Position numbers and translations under genes: made by a program. The notes under the pieces are model-generated. The model did not search any database, was not told the DNA's origin, and saw only the letters and a program-made list of their open reading frames with translations. This document shows, piece by piece, positions 34,701-42,998 of a DNA stretch of 64,000 nt (position 1 is its first letter; each line of letters opens with the position of its first letter). The DNA comes from Oceanipulchritudo sp049975345 (GTDB lineage: Bacteria > Verrucomicrobiota > Verrucomicrobiia > Opitutales > Oceanipulchritudinaceae), in assembly GCA_049975345.1 (NCBI GenBank), contig JBNGDP010000002.1, positions 1-64,000 on the forward strand. The letters are read 5' to 3'.

Positions 34701-35065
34701 TACTTGCCGTTGCCGTCGACCCCTTCCAGCACAACCGGTTCGGGTCCGACCCGTTCCGCCACCGGGGGCAGCAGGCCTTCCTCGACCAGTTCGCGCAGAA
34801 CCGGGGCCTCCTCTTTCGGGTACCAGTCCGCGGAGTGACCCTCCGTGTAATCCACCTCCCGGTACACCGTCACCGGGTTTTCAGTGTCCACCCGCACATT
34901 CCGCAGTTCCCTCGCCTCGGCAACCTTTTCCGGGTCGAAGGCCGGATCCTCATGCCGGACATTCGGGGTCAGCAGCCAGCTCCAGAAGGCCACAAAGGCA
35001 AGCAGGCCCAGTCCCATCCCAAAAACCTTGAGACCAAAACAGACTATTCCCGGGATACTCCGCAT
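31751..35065 (-). CDS. Solute-binding protein fused to OppB-like permease
   Basis: A 1104-aa polypeptide. Residues about 8-31 are a membrane anchor (a non-cleaved signal). Residues about 110-700 are a family 5 (peptide/nickel) solute-binding protein: HIAKSWEVNEDSTEFTFHL then GIRWSDGHPFTADDILFWYEHEV are the hallmark segments, normally located in an exported lipoprotein of about 550-600 aa. After one membrane segment (NLILLIVVALLIMAGF, about 738-753) comes an OppB-like permease with PPGDYITSRI (about 788) and the usual GGTAGMIRVMRGNLLDELKKPYVTTARAKG loop (about 965-995; EAA motif). Domain fusions of binding protein and permease are known in other importer types such as OpuA and GlnPQ but are unusual for Opp. 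The binding domain is thus held on the outer face of the membrane. Divergent from the HAD gene (about 165-base shared region). Confidence 0.85.
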   Translation of the reverse strand: MRSIPGIVCFGLKVFGMGLGLLAFVAFWSWLLTPNVRHEDPAFDPEKVAEARELRNVRVDTENPVTVYREVDYTEGHSADWYPKEEAPVLRELVEEGLLPPVAERVGPEPVVLEGVDGNGKYGGTWIYFLTGESMLIQIYPHRLSYPFLVRWSHFGYPIVPHIAKSWEVNEDSTEFTFHLRRGIRWSDGHPFTADDILFWYEHEVMDPEILPQAPEILRIKGEVGTVEKIDEYTVRFRFPIPNGLFLERLASFPGWEICDRPAHYLRQYHPSIGDPELIATVMEAAKLQRERQVYFHVRNIKNPEMPSMRPWIMRTAKNNLPFTYVRNPYYFAVDTEGRQLPYIDRIYFDLKTQELIAVDAMQGSITLQTSGVEVGQYSLLMANKDRNGTEIKHWMMGERSIFLIQPNQNRRVDPGDTEAQNKHDLLREKKFRQALSLALHRENIIKSEYNGLAEPAQVAPPPDSPFYEPKLYHAFTEYDPDRANQLLDELGLRERDAEGFRTFPDGTRMQFFLNVAGRVKGGAAQAVTDYWADVGLRVTPRERASNLFRIETDARLHDLNVWSGNGEFMPLLEPRMFVPCSTYSDWARGYAIWYLRGGLYGDPEAEAEPGAIEPPQGSPYRHAMEVFDAAKTATGLENQVEIFRENLLTAADNLWTISISNSPPRIVPIKDTVRNVPDRAVYSWDFISPGNTGIETFYFEENTDSAGAVAQTIQELREITPVATIPDEMGNLRETLNIGAWIRNLILLIVVALLIMAGFRHPYIGRRLLIMVPTLVIISVISFSIIQLPPGDYITSRIMQLEESGNKADEQEIEQLREMFWLEASTFEKYLRWSGLYWFTTFDSRDKGLLQGHMGRSMETKGVVNKVIGERVMLTFFISLGTVLFTWAVALPIGIYSAVRQYSIGDYIASIIGFLGMCIPNFLLAVLLMYGAWEFLGIQVTGLFSPEYATQPEWSWGKVADLLGHIWIPIVVIGTGGTAGMIRVMRGNLLDELKKPYVTTARAKGVRPFKLLMKYPVRLALNPFISGIGGIFPALLSGGAIVAMVLSLPTVGPLMLNSLLAEDMYMAGSMLMVFSLLGVLGTLVSDLLLLWLDPRIRMEGGSR

Positions 35066-35228
35066 TGCTGCGCTTTACCGTGGGATTTTGCGTCGTCGAA
35101 TCAAGGCTCTACTTCACAACTTTGCGAAGATTTGCGGAATCAAATTGCAAAATAACGCCAGATACTGCACCTCAATCCGGGTACGCAAGGGCATTGACAA
35201 ACCACCCGGGTGTTTTCTGCTGGAGAGC

Positions 35229-35924
35229 GTGGAATCCAAGAACAGCGAGGCGTACAAGTACAAGGGAATTCTCTTTGATCTGGACGGGACCCTGATCGAT
35301 CATTTTCAGGTGATTTACCGATGTTACCAGTATGCATTGGCAAAATTATCGCTGGAGCCGGTAAGCTACGAAACCGTACGCGCCTCGGTGGGGGGCTCCA
35401 TGGTCATCACCTTCGGCAAGCTGCTTGCGGAACGGCATGTCAACGAGGCGGTGAGGTACTACCGGGAGGAATTCGACCGGATCTGGCACGAGGATATTGA
35501 GATCCTTGACGGTGCCAAGTGGTTGCTGAAGGAATTGCATGTGAAGGGCATGCGACTATGCGTCTTCACCAACAAGGAGGGGGACCGTGCCCGCCGCATC
35601 CTGCGGCACATCGGGCTGGACGCCCATCTGGACGGCATTTTCGGGACGCTGGACACGCCCTGGTGCAAGCCCCAGCCGGAGTTCACGCATCATGTTCTCC
35701 AGCAGCTTGGGACGGACCCCGGACACTCCTGCATGATCGGGGACTCCCCCTACGATGTGGAGGCTGCGGCCGCGGCGGCCATGCCCTGTTTTACCGTGGC
35801 CACGGGGTCCCACAGCATGGCCCAACTGCGCGAGGAGACCAATGCGGCGGGGGTCTTCCGCGACCTGCATGAGCTGGGAACGGAGGTTTTCCGGCTCTCC
35901 CCCGCCCCATTCGCCACGACCTGA
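35229..35924 (+). CDS. HAD-superfamily phosphatase (phosphoglycolate phosphatase-like)
   Basis: A 231-aa HAD hydrolase starting at GTG 35229 (the upstream frame carries no better start; GGAG lies before it). Motif I FDLDGTLID (about 16-24) carries the nucleophile Asp; motif II is VFTNK (about 112-116), and motif III/IV GDSPYDVEAA (about 175-184). The four-helix cap is of the C1 type. Related enzymes dephosphorylate phosphoglycolate, pyrophosphate or sugar phosphates; the substrate cannot be told. The RecD2 gene starts 2 bases after its stop. Confidence 0.85.
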   Translation: MESKNSEAYKYKGILFDLDGTLIDHFQVIYRCYQYALAKLSLEPVSYETVRASVGGSMVITFGKLLAERHVNEAVRYYREEFDRIWHEDIEILDGAKWLLKELHVKGMRLCVFTNKEGDRARRILRHIGLDAHLDGIFGTLDTPWCKPQPEFTHHVLQQLGTDPGHSCMIGDSPYDVEAAAAAAMPCFTVATGSHSMAQLREETNAAGVFRDLHELGTEVFRLSPAPFATT

Positions 35925-35926
35925 TC

Positions 35927-38173
35927 ATGGTTTCCTCCAGCAACAATCCCGGGGAAACGGGGGAGCAACTCACCGGCGTGCTGGAGAAAATCATCTACAG
36001 CAACCCGGAGAACCACTTCTGTGTCGGGGAGCTGCGGGAGGACAGCGGGATGATGCACACCATCACCGGAATCCTTCCGAATGTCCAATGCGGGGAGACG
36101 CTTGAGCTGGAGGGGGCATGGGAGAACCACCGGCAACATGGAAGGCAGTTCCGGGCCGCGAAATTCACTTCCACCCTGCCCGCCTCGGTGTACGGCATCC
36201 GCAAGTATCTCGGCAGCGGGCTTGTCCCCGGCATCGGCAAGACCTATGCGAAAAAGATCGTCGAGGCGTTCGGCCAGGAAACCTTTGACATCATTGAAAA
36301 CCAGTCCGCGCGCCTGCGGGAGGTGGAGGGAATCGGCCCCAAGCGCGCCAGGGAAATCAAGAATGCGTGGGAAACGCAGCGCGCAAGCCGGGAAATCATG
36401 CTTTTCCTCCAGACCTACGGGGTGTCGGTGCGCAACTGTCTCCGGCTCGTCAAGCGGTACGGCAACCAGGCCAAGGCCATTCTGCTGGAGGACCCCTACA
36501 CCACGGCACGCGAAATCGAGGGAATCGGCTTCAAGACCGCCGACCAGATCGCCCGCAATCTCGGCTTCGGATTCTCCTCCCCCGAGCGGATCGAGGCCGG
36601 CCTGTTGCATGTTCTCAAGGAGAAGGAATCCGAGGGGCATACCGCCCTGCCCCGGGATTTCCTCCTGGAGGAGGCCCAGCGCCTCCTTGAGCTCGACCTG
36701 AACGAAGTGGAACCCCATCTGGGAACCCTAGTCGAAAACCAGTTCATGATCATTGCCGAGGGTAGCGGCCTTCTCCAGTTGCCGATCAACCGCATGCGGG
36801 AAGTGGCCATTGCGAGGCAGGTGCACCGCCTGCAGACGATGGGATCCTGCCTTCCCCCGATCAAGGTGGAGATCGCTGTCGAGTGGGCCCAGGAGCGCAG
36901 CCACATCCGCTTCTCAACCGAGCAGGCGGAGGCCCTGCGCCAAGCCCTCCGCTCGAAGTTCACCATCCTGACGGGGGGGCCCGGCACCGGGAAAACCACG
37001 ATCCTCCGCAGCCTCGTGGAAATCCTGCAGGCGAAAAAACTGCGCATCGCCCTCGCCTCGCCAACCGGACGCGCCGCCCAGCGCCTCGCCGAGTCCACCC
37101 ATCATCACGCCTCCACCCTGCACCGCCTGCTCAAATTCGACCCCGTCAAGGGCGGTTTCACCGCCAACGAGGAAAACCCGCTCAATTGCGACTACCTGGT
37201 CGTCGACGAGGCCAGCATGCTGGATTCCGGTCTGGCCGCCGCCATGTTCCGGGCTGTTCCCGCCGATGCCCACCTGCTGCTCGTGGGGGACGTGAACCAG
37301 CTGCCCAGCGTGGGGCCGGGCAATGTATTGAACGACCTGATACAGCATGCCGGGGTTCCGGTCGTCCGCCTCCGGCAGGTTTACCGGCAAAGCGAGGAGA
37401 GCAACATTGTCACCACCGCGCACGCGGTCCTGTGCGGGCGCGCCTCCCCTCCCCGGCTGGTCCAATCGCTGCAGGAGCTGGATCCGCGCTGGGACCTGCA
37501 GTTCATCCCCTCGACCGAACCGGTGGACTGCGTCGGCATGATCGAGGCCCTCATCGCGGAATGGATTCCCCGCCGGCTCAACGCCTTCGATCCCATCCGC
37601 GACGTGCAGGTGCTCGCTCCCATGCACAGGGGTACGGCCGGCATCCGCCAGATCAATTCAATCCTGCAGAGACGCCTCAATCCGGGGGGCAAAAGCATCA
37701 CCTTCGGGGAGACCGTCTATTCCGTGGGCGACCGGGTCATCCAGACCCGCAATAATTACGACAAGAACATCTTCAACGGCGACATGGGGATCGTCGCCGC
37801 CGTCCAGCCGGACGCCGGCACCCTTGCCGTGGATTTCGACGGGCGTGTCATTGACCTCGACCGCATGGAGCTGATCGACCTGGAACTGGCGTACGCGATC
37901 AGCGTGCACAAATCCCAGGGCAGCGAGTTCCCGGTCGTGGTCATGCCGATCCTGAAGCAGCACTTCGTCCTCCTGCAGCGCAACCTCCTCTACACGGCCC
38001 TGACCCGCGGCCGCCGCAAGGTGTTCATCATCGGCGACCCCGCGGCCTGGGCCATGGCCGTCCGCAACAATGAACAGCAGCAGCGCTTCACCGCGCTGGG
38101 GGAGAGACTACACAAACATTCCGGCGATGGCGCCGGTGTAGAGGCAGGCGGCGGTTCCACCGGCGACGGATAA
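35927..38173 (+). CDS. recD2: RecD2-type ATP-dependent DNA helicase
   Basis: A 748-aa superfamily 1B helicase without RecBC partners nearby, hence RecD2. N-terminal OB-type domain (about 12-80) and helix-hairpin-helix repeats (VPGIGKTYAKKI, about 99-110; VEGIGPKRAREIKNA, about 131-145) precede the motor. Helicase motifs are visible: I GGPGTGKTT (about 350-358), Ia ASPTGRAAQRL, II VDEASMLDS, III GDVNQLPSVGPG, IV-V region, and VI ALTRGRRKVFIIG with the arginine finger. It unwinds 5'-tailed DNA during repair or replication restart. The final about 20 Gly-rich residues overlap the 3' end of the convergent transporter gene by 66 bases. Confidence 0.95.
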   Translation: MVSSSNNPGETGEQLTGVLEKIIYSNPENHFCVGELREDSGMMHTITGILPNVQCGETLELEGAWENHRQHGRQFRAAKFTSTLPASVYGIRKYLGSGLVPGIGKTYAKKIVEAFGQETFDIIENQSARLREVEGIGPKRAREIKNAWETQRASREIMLFLQTYGVSVRNCLRLVKRYGNQAKAILLEDPYTTAREIEGIGFKTADQIARNLGFGFSSPERIEAGLLHVLKEKESEGHTALPRDFLLEEAQRLLELDLNEVEPHLGTLVENQFMIIAEGSGLLQLPINRMREVAIARQVHRLQTMGSCLPPIKVEIAVEWAQERSHIRFSTEQAEALRQALRSKFTILTGGPGTGKTTILRSLVEILQAKKLRIALASPTGRAAQRLAESTHHHASTLHRLLKFDPVKGGFTANEENPLNCDYLVVDEASMLDSGLAAAMFRAVPADAHLLLVGDVNQLPSVGPGNVLNDLIQHAGVPVVRLRQVYRQSEESNIVTTAHAVLCGRASPPRLVQSLQELDPRWDLQFIPSTEPVDCVGMIEALIAEWIPRRLNAFDPIRDVQVLAPMHRGTAGIRQINSILQRRLNPGGKSITFGETVYSVGDRVIQTRNNYDKNIFNGDMGIVAAVQPDAGTLAVDFDGRVIDLDRMELIDLELAYAISVHKSQGSEFPVVVMPILKQHFVLLQRNLLYTALTRGRRKVFIIGDPAAWAMAVRNNEQQQRFTALGERLHKHSGDGAGVEAGGGSTGDG

Positions 38174-39208
38174 CAGGGCCAGGCGGGAAAGGTTGCCCCG
38201 CTGCGAGGGAGCCAGCACGGCGATTCCCCCGATCTGGATGCCCATCGAGCTGAAGTTGGCAAACCCGCAGAGGGCGTAGGTGGCAATGACGACGGAGCGC
38301 TGGCTGAGGGTCCCCTCGACCGCCATCATGTGGCCCATTTGCTCGTAGGCGACAAACTCGTTCGCCACGAGCTTGATACCGAGAAGCTGGCCGATGGAGA
38401 GCAGGTCCCCCCACCCGATCCCGATCAACCAGGCCACCGGGGCGAACAGGAGCCCGAAAAGCAGTTCGAGGGAAAGGCCGTCGTAGGCCCCGCTTGTCCA
38501 TGCGGAGATCCGGCTGTCCAGCCCTGTGGCCGTACCCGCGGTCCCGATGAGGAAATTGATGAGCGCGATAAAGGCGAGGAAGGTGATCAACATGGCCCCG
38601 ATGTTCAGGGCCAGCATGAGCCCCTGGGTGGTTCCCTGACAGGCGGCATCAAAGACATTTTCCCCCATCTTTTCGCGGCTCACCCGCAGCTCGTGGTCGA
38701 CGGTTTCCGTCTGCGGCAGGAGGATCTTCGCGGCCAGGCTTTCCGAACCGGAGAGGCGCATCGACCGCTGCAGCAACCAGGCGAAGCCCTTGACGAGGAC
38801 TTGGAGCCAGCCGAGGTAATACAGCACGGAGGTCAGGGCTGAGAAGAAAATCACGGTCGGCAGCACCTTGAAGGCGAAAATCAGCCCGAAGCCCGGGAAC
38901 CCGCCGTTGCCGATAGCCGCGTTCACCTCTTCCCAGAAGTCCGGCCCGGCGCCGAGGAAACCGAAGACAAACCGGGTTCCCTCGTCCGAGAAACTGAGAA
39001 GGGCCACAAAAAATCCCGAGATCCACTCGATGGGCTTGTCCGCATGCGGGACCCTCAGGACCAGGATCGCAAGAACCAGTTGAAAAACCAGCCCGGAGAC
39101 CACCAGAGGCCAGTCAACCGCCCTCCGGTCCCGGCTGAAAAGCCAGCACAGTCCAGTCAGGCCGGCGATGCCGAACAATCCGCGCAGAATGACAACGAGG
39201 GTGTCCAT
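38108..39208 (-). CDS. CNT-family nucleoside transporter with an internal in-frame deletion
   Basis: A 366-aa membrane protein of the concentrative nucleoside transporter family. The N-terminal half (GGFPGFGLIFAFKVLPTVI, then GSESLAA) and the C-terminal half (GTTQGLMLALNIGAMLI, then GIKLVANEFVAYEQ and GFANFSSMGIQIGG) are intact. Directly at residues 157-161, LAA is followed by KILLPQTE. In family members about 60-75 residues lie between these two, including the HP1 loop with the GQ(T/S)E motif that binds nucleoside and the next transmembrane helix. Family length is about 400-430. No stop or frameshift is seen. It is either a real deletion that probably abolishes transport, or an assembly error between short repeats. 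It lies 9 bases after the sulfatase in the same direction. Confidence 0.8.
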   Translation of the reverse strand: MDTLVVILRGLFGIAGLTGLCWLFSRDRRAVDWPLVVSGLVFQLVLAILVLRVPHADKPIEWISGFFVALLSFSDEGTRFVFGFLGAGPDFWEEVNAAIGNGGFPGFGLIFAFKVLPTVIFFSALTSVLYYLGWLQVLVKGFAWLLQRSMRLSGSESLAAKILLPQTETVDHELRVSREKMGENVFDAACQGTTQGLMLALNIGAMLITFLAFIALINFLIGTAGTATGLDSRISAWTSGAYDGLSLELLFGLLFAPVAWLIGIGWGDLLSIGQLLGIKLVANEFVAYEQMGHMMAVEGTLSQRSVVIATYALCGFANFSSMGIQIGGIAVLAPSQRGNLSRLALLSVAGGTAACLYTGAIAGMFV

Positions 39209-39217
39209 GCGCGTTTT

Positions 39218-40573
39218 TTATTCTTCCGGCAATGGGAATTCATCCCCCGTCTCCTCGATCCACCGCTGCAACCGGTCCCGGCATCGGCGGCGCTGCTCCT
39301 TGAAAAAGGTGTCATGGGCGAGGTTCGCCATCTCATAGGGATCCTCCCGCGTGTTGTGCAGCAGCCAGTCGTTCCCGGGTGTGCAGACATATTTCCACCC
39401 GTCCCGCATGACCACGGCCCGCCATTGCTTGTTGACCGAATGGGGATGGTGCTTCCGCGGGATCTGCTGCAGATAAGCGCTGTCCGGCTCTTCCGCCTCG
39501 ACGGGTTCCCCTTTGTATCCATGGTCCTCCTCGCGCAGGCAATTGGCCGAGTAATCAAAGCCGACCATGTCTTTCGGCTTCGGGATCCCGCACAGGCCGA
39601 GGGTGGTCGGGGCAATGTCCACGTGGTTGATCACCGCGCTGGTCCGCCCGGCCCGCATGCTTTCCACGCCGCCGGTTTTCGCCACAATAAAGGGAATCCT
39701 CACAGCCTCTTCCCACGGGCTGGACTTTTCCCTCTGACCATGACTGCCCAGCATGTCCCCATGGTCGGAGAAGAAGATGATGTAGGTTTCCCGGTCGATG
39801 CCCATGTCCTTGAGGGCTTTGCGGATCCGGCCGAGGTTCCAGTCCAGGTTGCGGATCATCGCATAGTACCCGGCCAGGTCCAGCGCCACCCTCTCCCGGA
39901 CCCAGTCCGCATGCGGCACGTTGGGGCGGAATTGAATGTCATTCGGCGATGGCCCGGTATCCGGGTAGGAGGGATTTGTCGGTGGAACATACGGATTATG
40001 CGGGGGCTGCACACTCAGGCAGGCGAAAAACGGCTTGTATCCGTTCCCGGTTTCCTTGGGGCGCACATGCGCTTGCAAATGGTCGAGAAAGAGGTCTGTG
40101 AGGGAATCGGTTTCGTATCCGGGGAGGCGCATCGGCTCCTCGTGTCCGGAGCCGTGGACCCAGGAATCGTTCTGGGAGTTGTTGTTTTCGTATCCCAGCC
40201 AGTATTCGAACCCGCCCCGGTGCGTGGGGGGAATGACGACCCGTCCGTTGCTGCCGTGCAGATGCCACTTCCCGATCCATGCGGTATGGTAACCGGAACG
40301 GGTAAAAGCGTTGGCGATGGTCGGGTATTTTGGATCCAGGGGCGACGGGGTCCGGATCGTCCCGACCTGGTGCGGATATTGTCCGGTAATCAAGGCCCCG
40401 CGGAAGGGGGTGCACCACGGCGTGCCGGCAATCGCGCAGTCAAACCGCATACCCTCCCGGGCCAGGTTGTCGATATTCGGCGTGTGAAGGTTCGCGTCCC
40501 CGCGATAACTGAAGGCCTGGGCCCGCAGTTGGTCGCAGAGTATCCAGATGACATTGGGATTCTGATCCGACAT
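39218..40573 (-). CDS. Type I sulfatase
   Basis: A 451-aa sulfatase starting at ATG 40573 (an extra 9 codons upstream are possible). Metal-site start VIWILCDQLRAQ (about 8-19), followed by the maturation motif CTPFRGALITG (about 53-63), in which the Cys becomes formylglycine, and DHGDMLGSHGQ (about 266-276) for calcium binding. No signal peptide is visible, so it probably acts in the cytosol or the export signal is unconventional. Close relatives in Verrucomicrobiota hydrolyse sulfated marine polysaccharides; this fits the surrounding glycosidases. It shares a transcript with the CNT transporter gene downstream. Confidence 0.9.
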   Translation of the reverse strand: MSDQNPNVIWILCDQLRAQAFSYRGDANLHTPNIDNLAREGMRFDCAIAGTPWCTPFRGALITGQYPHQVGTIRTPSPLDPKYPTIANAFTRSGYHTAWIGKWHLHGSNGRVVIPPTHRGGFEYWLGYENNNSQNDSWVHGSGHEEPMRLPGYETDSLTDLFLDHLQAHVRPKETGNGYKPFFACLSVQPPHNPYVPPTNPSYPDTGPSPNDIQFRPNVPHADWVRERVALDLAGYYAMIRNLDWNLGRIRKALKDMGIDRETYIIFFSDHGDMLGSHGQREKSSPWEEAVRIPFIVAKTGGVESMRAGRTSAVINHVDIAPTTLGLCGIPKPKDMVGFDYSANCLREEDHGYKGEPVEAEEPDSAYLQQIPRKHHPHSVNKQWRAVVMRDGWKYVCTPGNDWLLHNTREDPYEMANLAHDTFFKEQRRRCRDRLQRWIEETGDEFPLPEE

Positions 40574-40824
40574 GGCTTCCATTGAAGTGGAAAATTGCAA
40601 CCGGGTAAAGCATCATTCCCTTTGGAAAGATCACGGGCATCCGGCATTGCCTTTATTGCGCAATTCATCCGAAACTTGGCGCATATTCGGTCCTCCAGCC
40701 CGGAAAAAAGAGGATACTATACCTCAGTAATCGGGACCGGTATCGGGATCGGCCAATCTTTACACGGTGCAACGGTTGAGTCCGATCCCGATCCCGGTCC
40801 CGATTTATAACCAGTCCAATCAGC
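40574..40824. promoter_or_regulatory. Divergent regulatory region with palindrome
   Basis: The 251-base gap between the divergent sulfatase and GH42-like genes. A perfect 10-bp palindrome ATTGCGCAAT lies at 40655-40664, a plausible operator for a dimeric regulator such as a LacI-family protein. The imperfect long inverted repeat at 40729-40805 fills the half nearest to the GH42-like gene. No Shine-Dalgarno sequence precedes its ATG. Confidence 0.4.
40729..40805. repeat. Long inverted repeat upstream of the GH42-like gene
   Basis: The 24-base left arm (40729-40752) and right arm (40782-40805) are reverse complements with one mismatch, around a 29-base loop. The arms themselves consist of short repeats of ATCGGGA/ATCGGGATCGG type, so the unit resembles a REP-like or miniature mobile element. 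It ends 19 bases before the ATG at 40825 and would make a strong hairpin in the mRNA leader, with no T-run. Confidence 0.75.
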
Positions 40825-42987
40825 ATGCCTGACAGCCACGATTACTTGCACGAGCGTTATCTCAGTCTGCACGACAGCCCGATGCAGCGGAAAATCCGCG
40901 AAATCGCCCCGATGCCCTTCGGGGTGGTCTTTCTTCCCTGGGCGGGAATGACCGAGGAGGAAATGCGGGAACAGTACCGGACCATGAAGCGCCTTGGATT
41001 CCACAACCTGAAGCAGACCATGCCGGCCCCCGGTTGGCCCAGGGAGCGGATCCTCGAGGTGGCCCTCGAGGAGGGCGTCATTCCCTTCTGGTATGGGGAA
41101 GGGGGCTGGGAAACAATCAACGATGCGCTGCTGGAAAGGCTGGGCATGGACAAATCCATGCCCATGAAGGAAATCCGAAGGGATCCCCGTATGCTCAACT
41201 ACCAGAAGGAAGTCCTGCGCAAACGGATATCCCATGAGCCCATCAAGGCCGGAATGGTCGAGGGCCAGGTCCTGCAGGAGGCCGGCTTTACAAAGTACTC
41301 GGATACCGAGTTGCAACTGTTCAACGATCCCATCCTACGTGAGGAAGCCGTTCCCCTTTTCCAGGAGTGGTGTGTGCAGAAATACGGGACGATCGACAAG
41401 CTGGTGGAGGAATGGAACCAGAACGAGGTTGGAATCACGAACCAGCCCTACACTTCATGGGATGATTTCAAATCAGACACCACCCTCACGCGTCACAACC
41501 GCAGGGAATACGGCTATATCCGCGATGTTCTCCGCTTCAAGGCGGATGTGACCATCGAGAAGATCCGCAAGCGCAACCGCCTGTCGAGGGAACGCGATCC
41601 CGAGGAGCCGACACGGGCCGGCGGGGAAATGGGGCTGTTCCTCCCGTTCGCCTGGCGGGGCACGGACATGGAAGGAATCGCGGAAGCCATGAAGGAGTAC
41701 GGATCCTTCTACCCCTCCCTGCACCTGGCGTGGCATTTCGAGGAAGTGAATTACGAGGTCGGTCCCTGCGTCTACATGCAGGCCAGCCTCTGCGTGGACT
41801 GGTTCAAGGGAGGCTGGTCGGCCACTTGGGAAAGCACGGGCGGACCCCAACAGTTTTCCGGGGGCAAGGGTTGGACCATCAAATCCCAGTGGGAGACGCC
41901 AGGCTATACGGTCAACGCCGGGACCATGACCCAGCTTCTTCTCTCCTACCTGGCCGCCGGCTTCAAGGGCGCCGGCCTCTGGTGCTGGGATTACCGGCGG
42001 GCCGGTTGGGAGGCCGGGGAATACGCGCTGCTCAACCGGAACAACCAGCCCGGTAAGCGCGCCATACGCGCCGGACAGATCGCCCGGGCCGCGGAACGCC
42101 TCCGGGATGAGCTCTGGCAAGCGAGAAAGGAACCGTACGTGGGCGTCCTCGTGAACTGGGAAAACGAATGCATCTGGGCGGCGGCGGCGGTCCCGAATCG
42201 CGAGCATTTCAAGGATTACCCGGTCCATGCCCGCATCGGCGCCACCCGGGCCCTCATCTCCTCGAACATACCCTGGGAGCATGTCACGCCGCACGACCTG
42301 GATGCCGGTCTCGCGCCGCGCTACCGGGTCCTGTACCTGCCGGCCCAGTTGAGCCTGCCCGAACGCCTGCTCGAGCAGCTGATCCAATACGTCGAGGCCG
42401 GCGGGCGGGTCCTTCTCGACGCCCCCGGCGGCTGGTTCGACCACAAGGGCCGGGTCCTTGAATCCCATGAGGGCTCCCCGTTCGAACGGCTCTTCGGGGC
42501 AAGCATCGAGGATTTCCAGTACGGCAACAATGTCCCCTATGTGCTCGATGGCATCGACCGCAAGGACTTCATCCTGGAGGTCAGGCCGACCCGCGCCGAG
42601 GTCCTTGCCCGCTTCGACAACGGGGTTCCCGCCGTGACCGAAAACAGGATTGGAAAGGGAACGGCCTCCATCCTCGGCTTTGCCGCCTCGCACCCGTTGT
42701 ATCCACCAGGCAATGACAGGCTGGAAAGGGAACTGGCGGGCCTGGTCATGGGGCCTTATTCCTCCCCCTACGCCTGCGAGGGCGCACATGTCTACCGCCT
42801 GGCGGCTCCCGGGGCGGATCACTACTTCTTCATCAATGACGACGAGGAGAAGGAAGTGGTTCTCGACACACGCGCGTACCGCTACCGCACAATCACGGAT
42901 CCGGTCAGCGGGAAAACCCTTGAACCCGGAGCGCCCATCCTTCTCGAGGGCCACAGCGGGCGCTGGCTGCGCTTCGGGAAGGACTGA
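40825..42987 (+). CDS. GH42-like beta-galactosidase family protein
   Basis: A 720-aa protein without signal peptide. The first 420 residues look like the TIM barrel of GH42-type enzymes (VVFLPWAGMTEEEMREQYRTMK, then GLWCWDYRRAGWEAGEYAL), followed from about 430 by the trimerisation domain (YVGVLVNWENECIW, and YVEAGGRVLLDAPGGWF at about 516-532) and a C-terminal beta domain. I could not confirm both catalytic glutamates, so the specificity is left open; it is more distant from the family than the gene at 46718. Converges with the 1210-aa gene (12-base gap). Likely acts on imported oligosaccharides in the cytosol. Confidence 0.65.
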   Translation: MPDSHDYLHERYLSLHDSPMQRKIREIAPMPFGVVFLPWAGMTEEEMREQYRTMKRLGFHNLKQTMPAPGWPRERILEVALEEGVIPFWYGEGGWETINDALLERLGMDKSMPMKEIRRDPRMLNYQKEVLRKRISHEPIKAGMVEGQVLQEAGFTKYSDTELQLFNDPILREEAVPLFQEWCVQKYGTIDKLVEEWNQNEVGITNQPYTSWDDFKSDTTLTRHNRREYGYIRDVLRFKADVTIEKIRKRNRLSRERDPEEPTRAGGEMGLFLPFAWRGTDMEGIAEAMKEYGSFYPSLHLAWHFEEVNYEVGPCVYMQASLCVDWFKGGWSATWESTGGPQQFSGGKGWTIKSQWETPGYTVNAGTMTQLLLSYLAAGFKGAGLWCWDYRRAGWEAGEYALLNRNNQPGKRAIRAGQIARAAERLRDELWQARKEPYVGVLVNWENECIWAAAAVPNREHFKDYPVHARIGATRALISSNIPWEHVTPHDLDAGLAPRYRVLYLPAQLSLPERLLEQLIQYVEAGGRVLLDAPGGWFDHKGRVLESHEGSPFERLFGASIEDFQYGNNVPYVLDGIDRKDFILEVRPTRAEVLARFDNGVPAVTENRIGKGTASILGFAASHPLYPPGNDRLERELAGLVMGPYSSPYACEGAHVYRLAAPGADHYFFINDDEEKEVVLDTRAYRYRTITDPVSGKTLEPGAPILLEGHSGRWLRFGKD

Positions 42988-42998
42988 CGCCCGCGACA

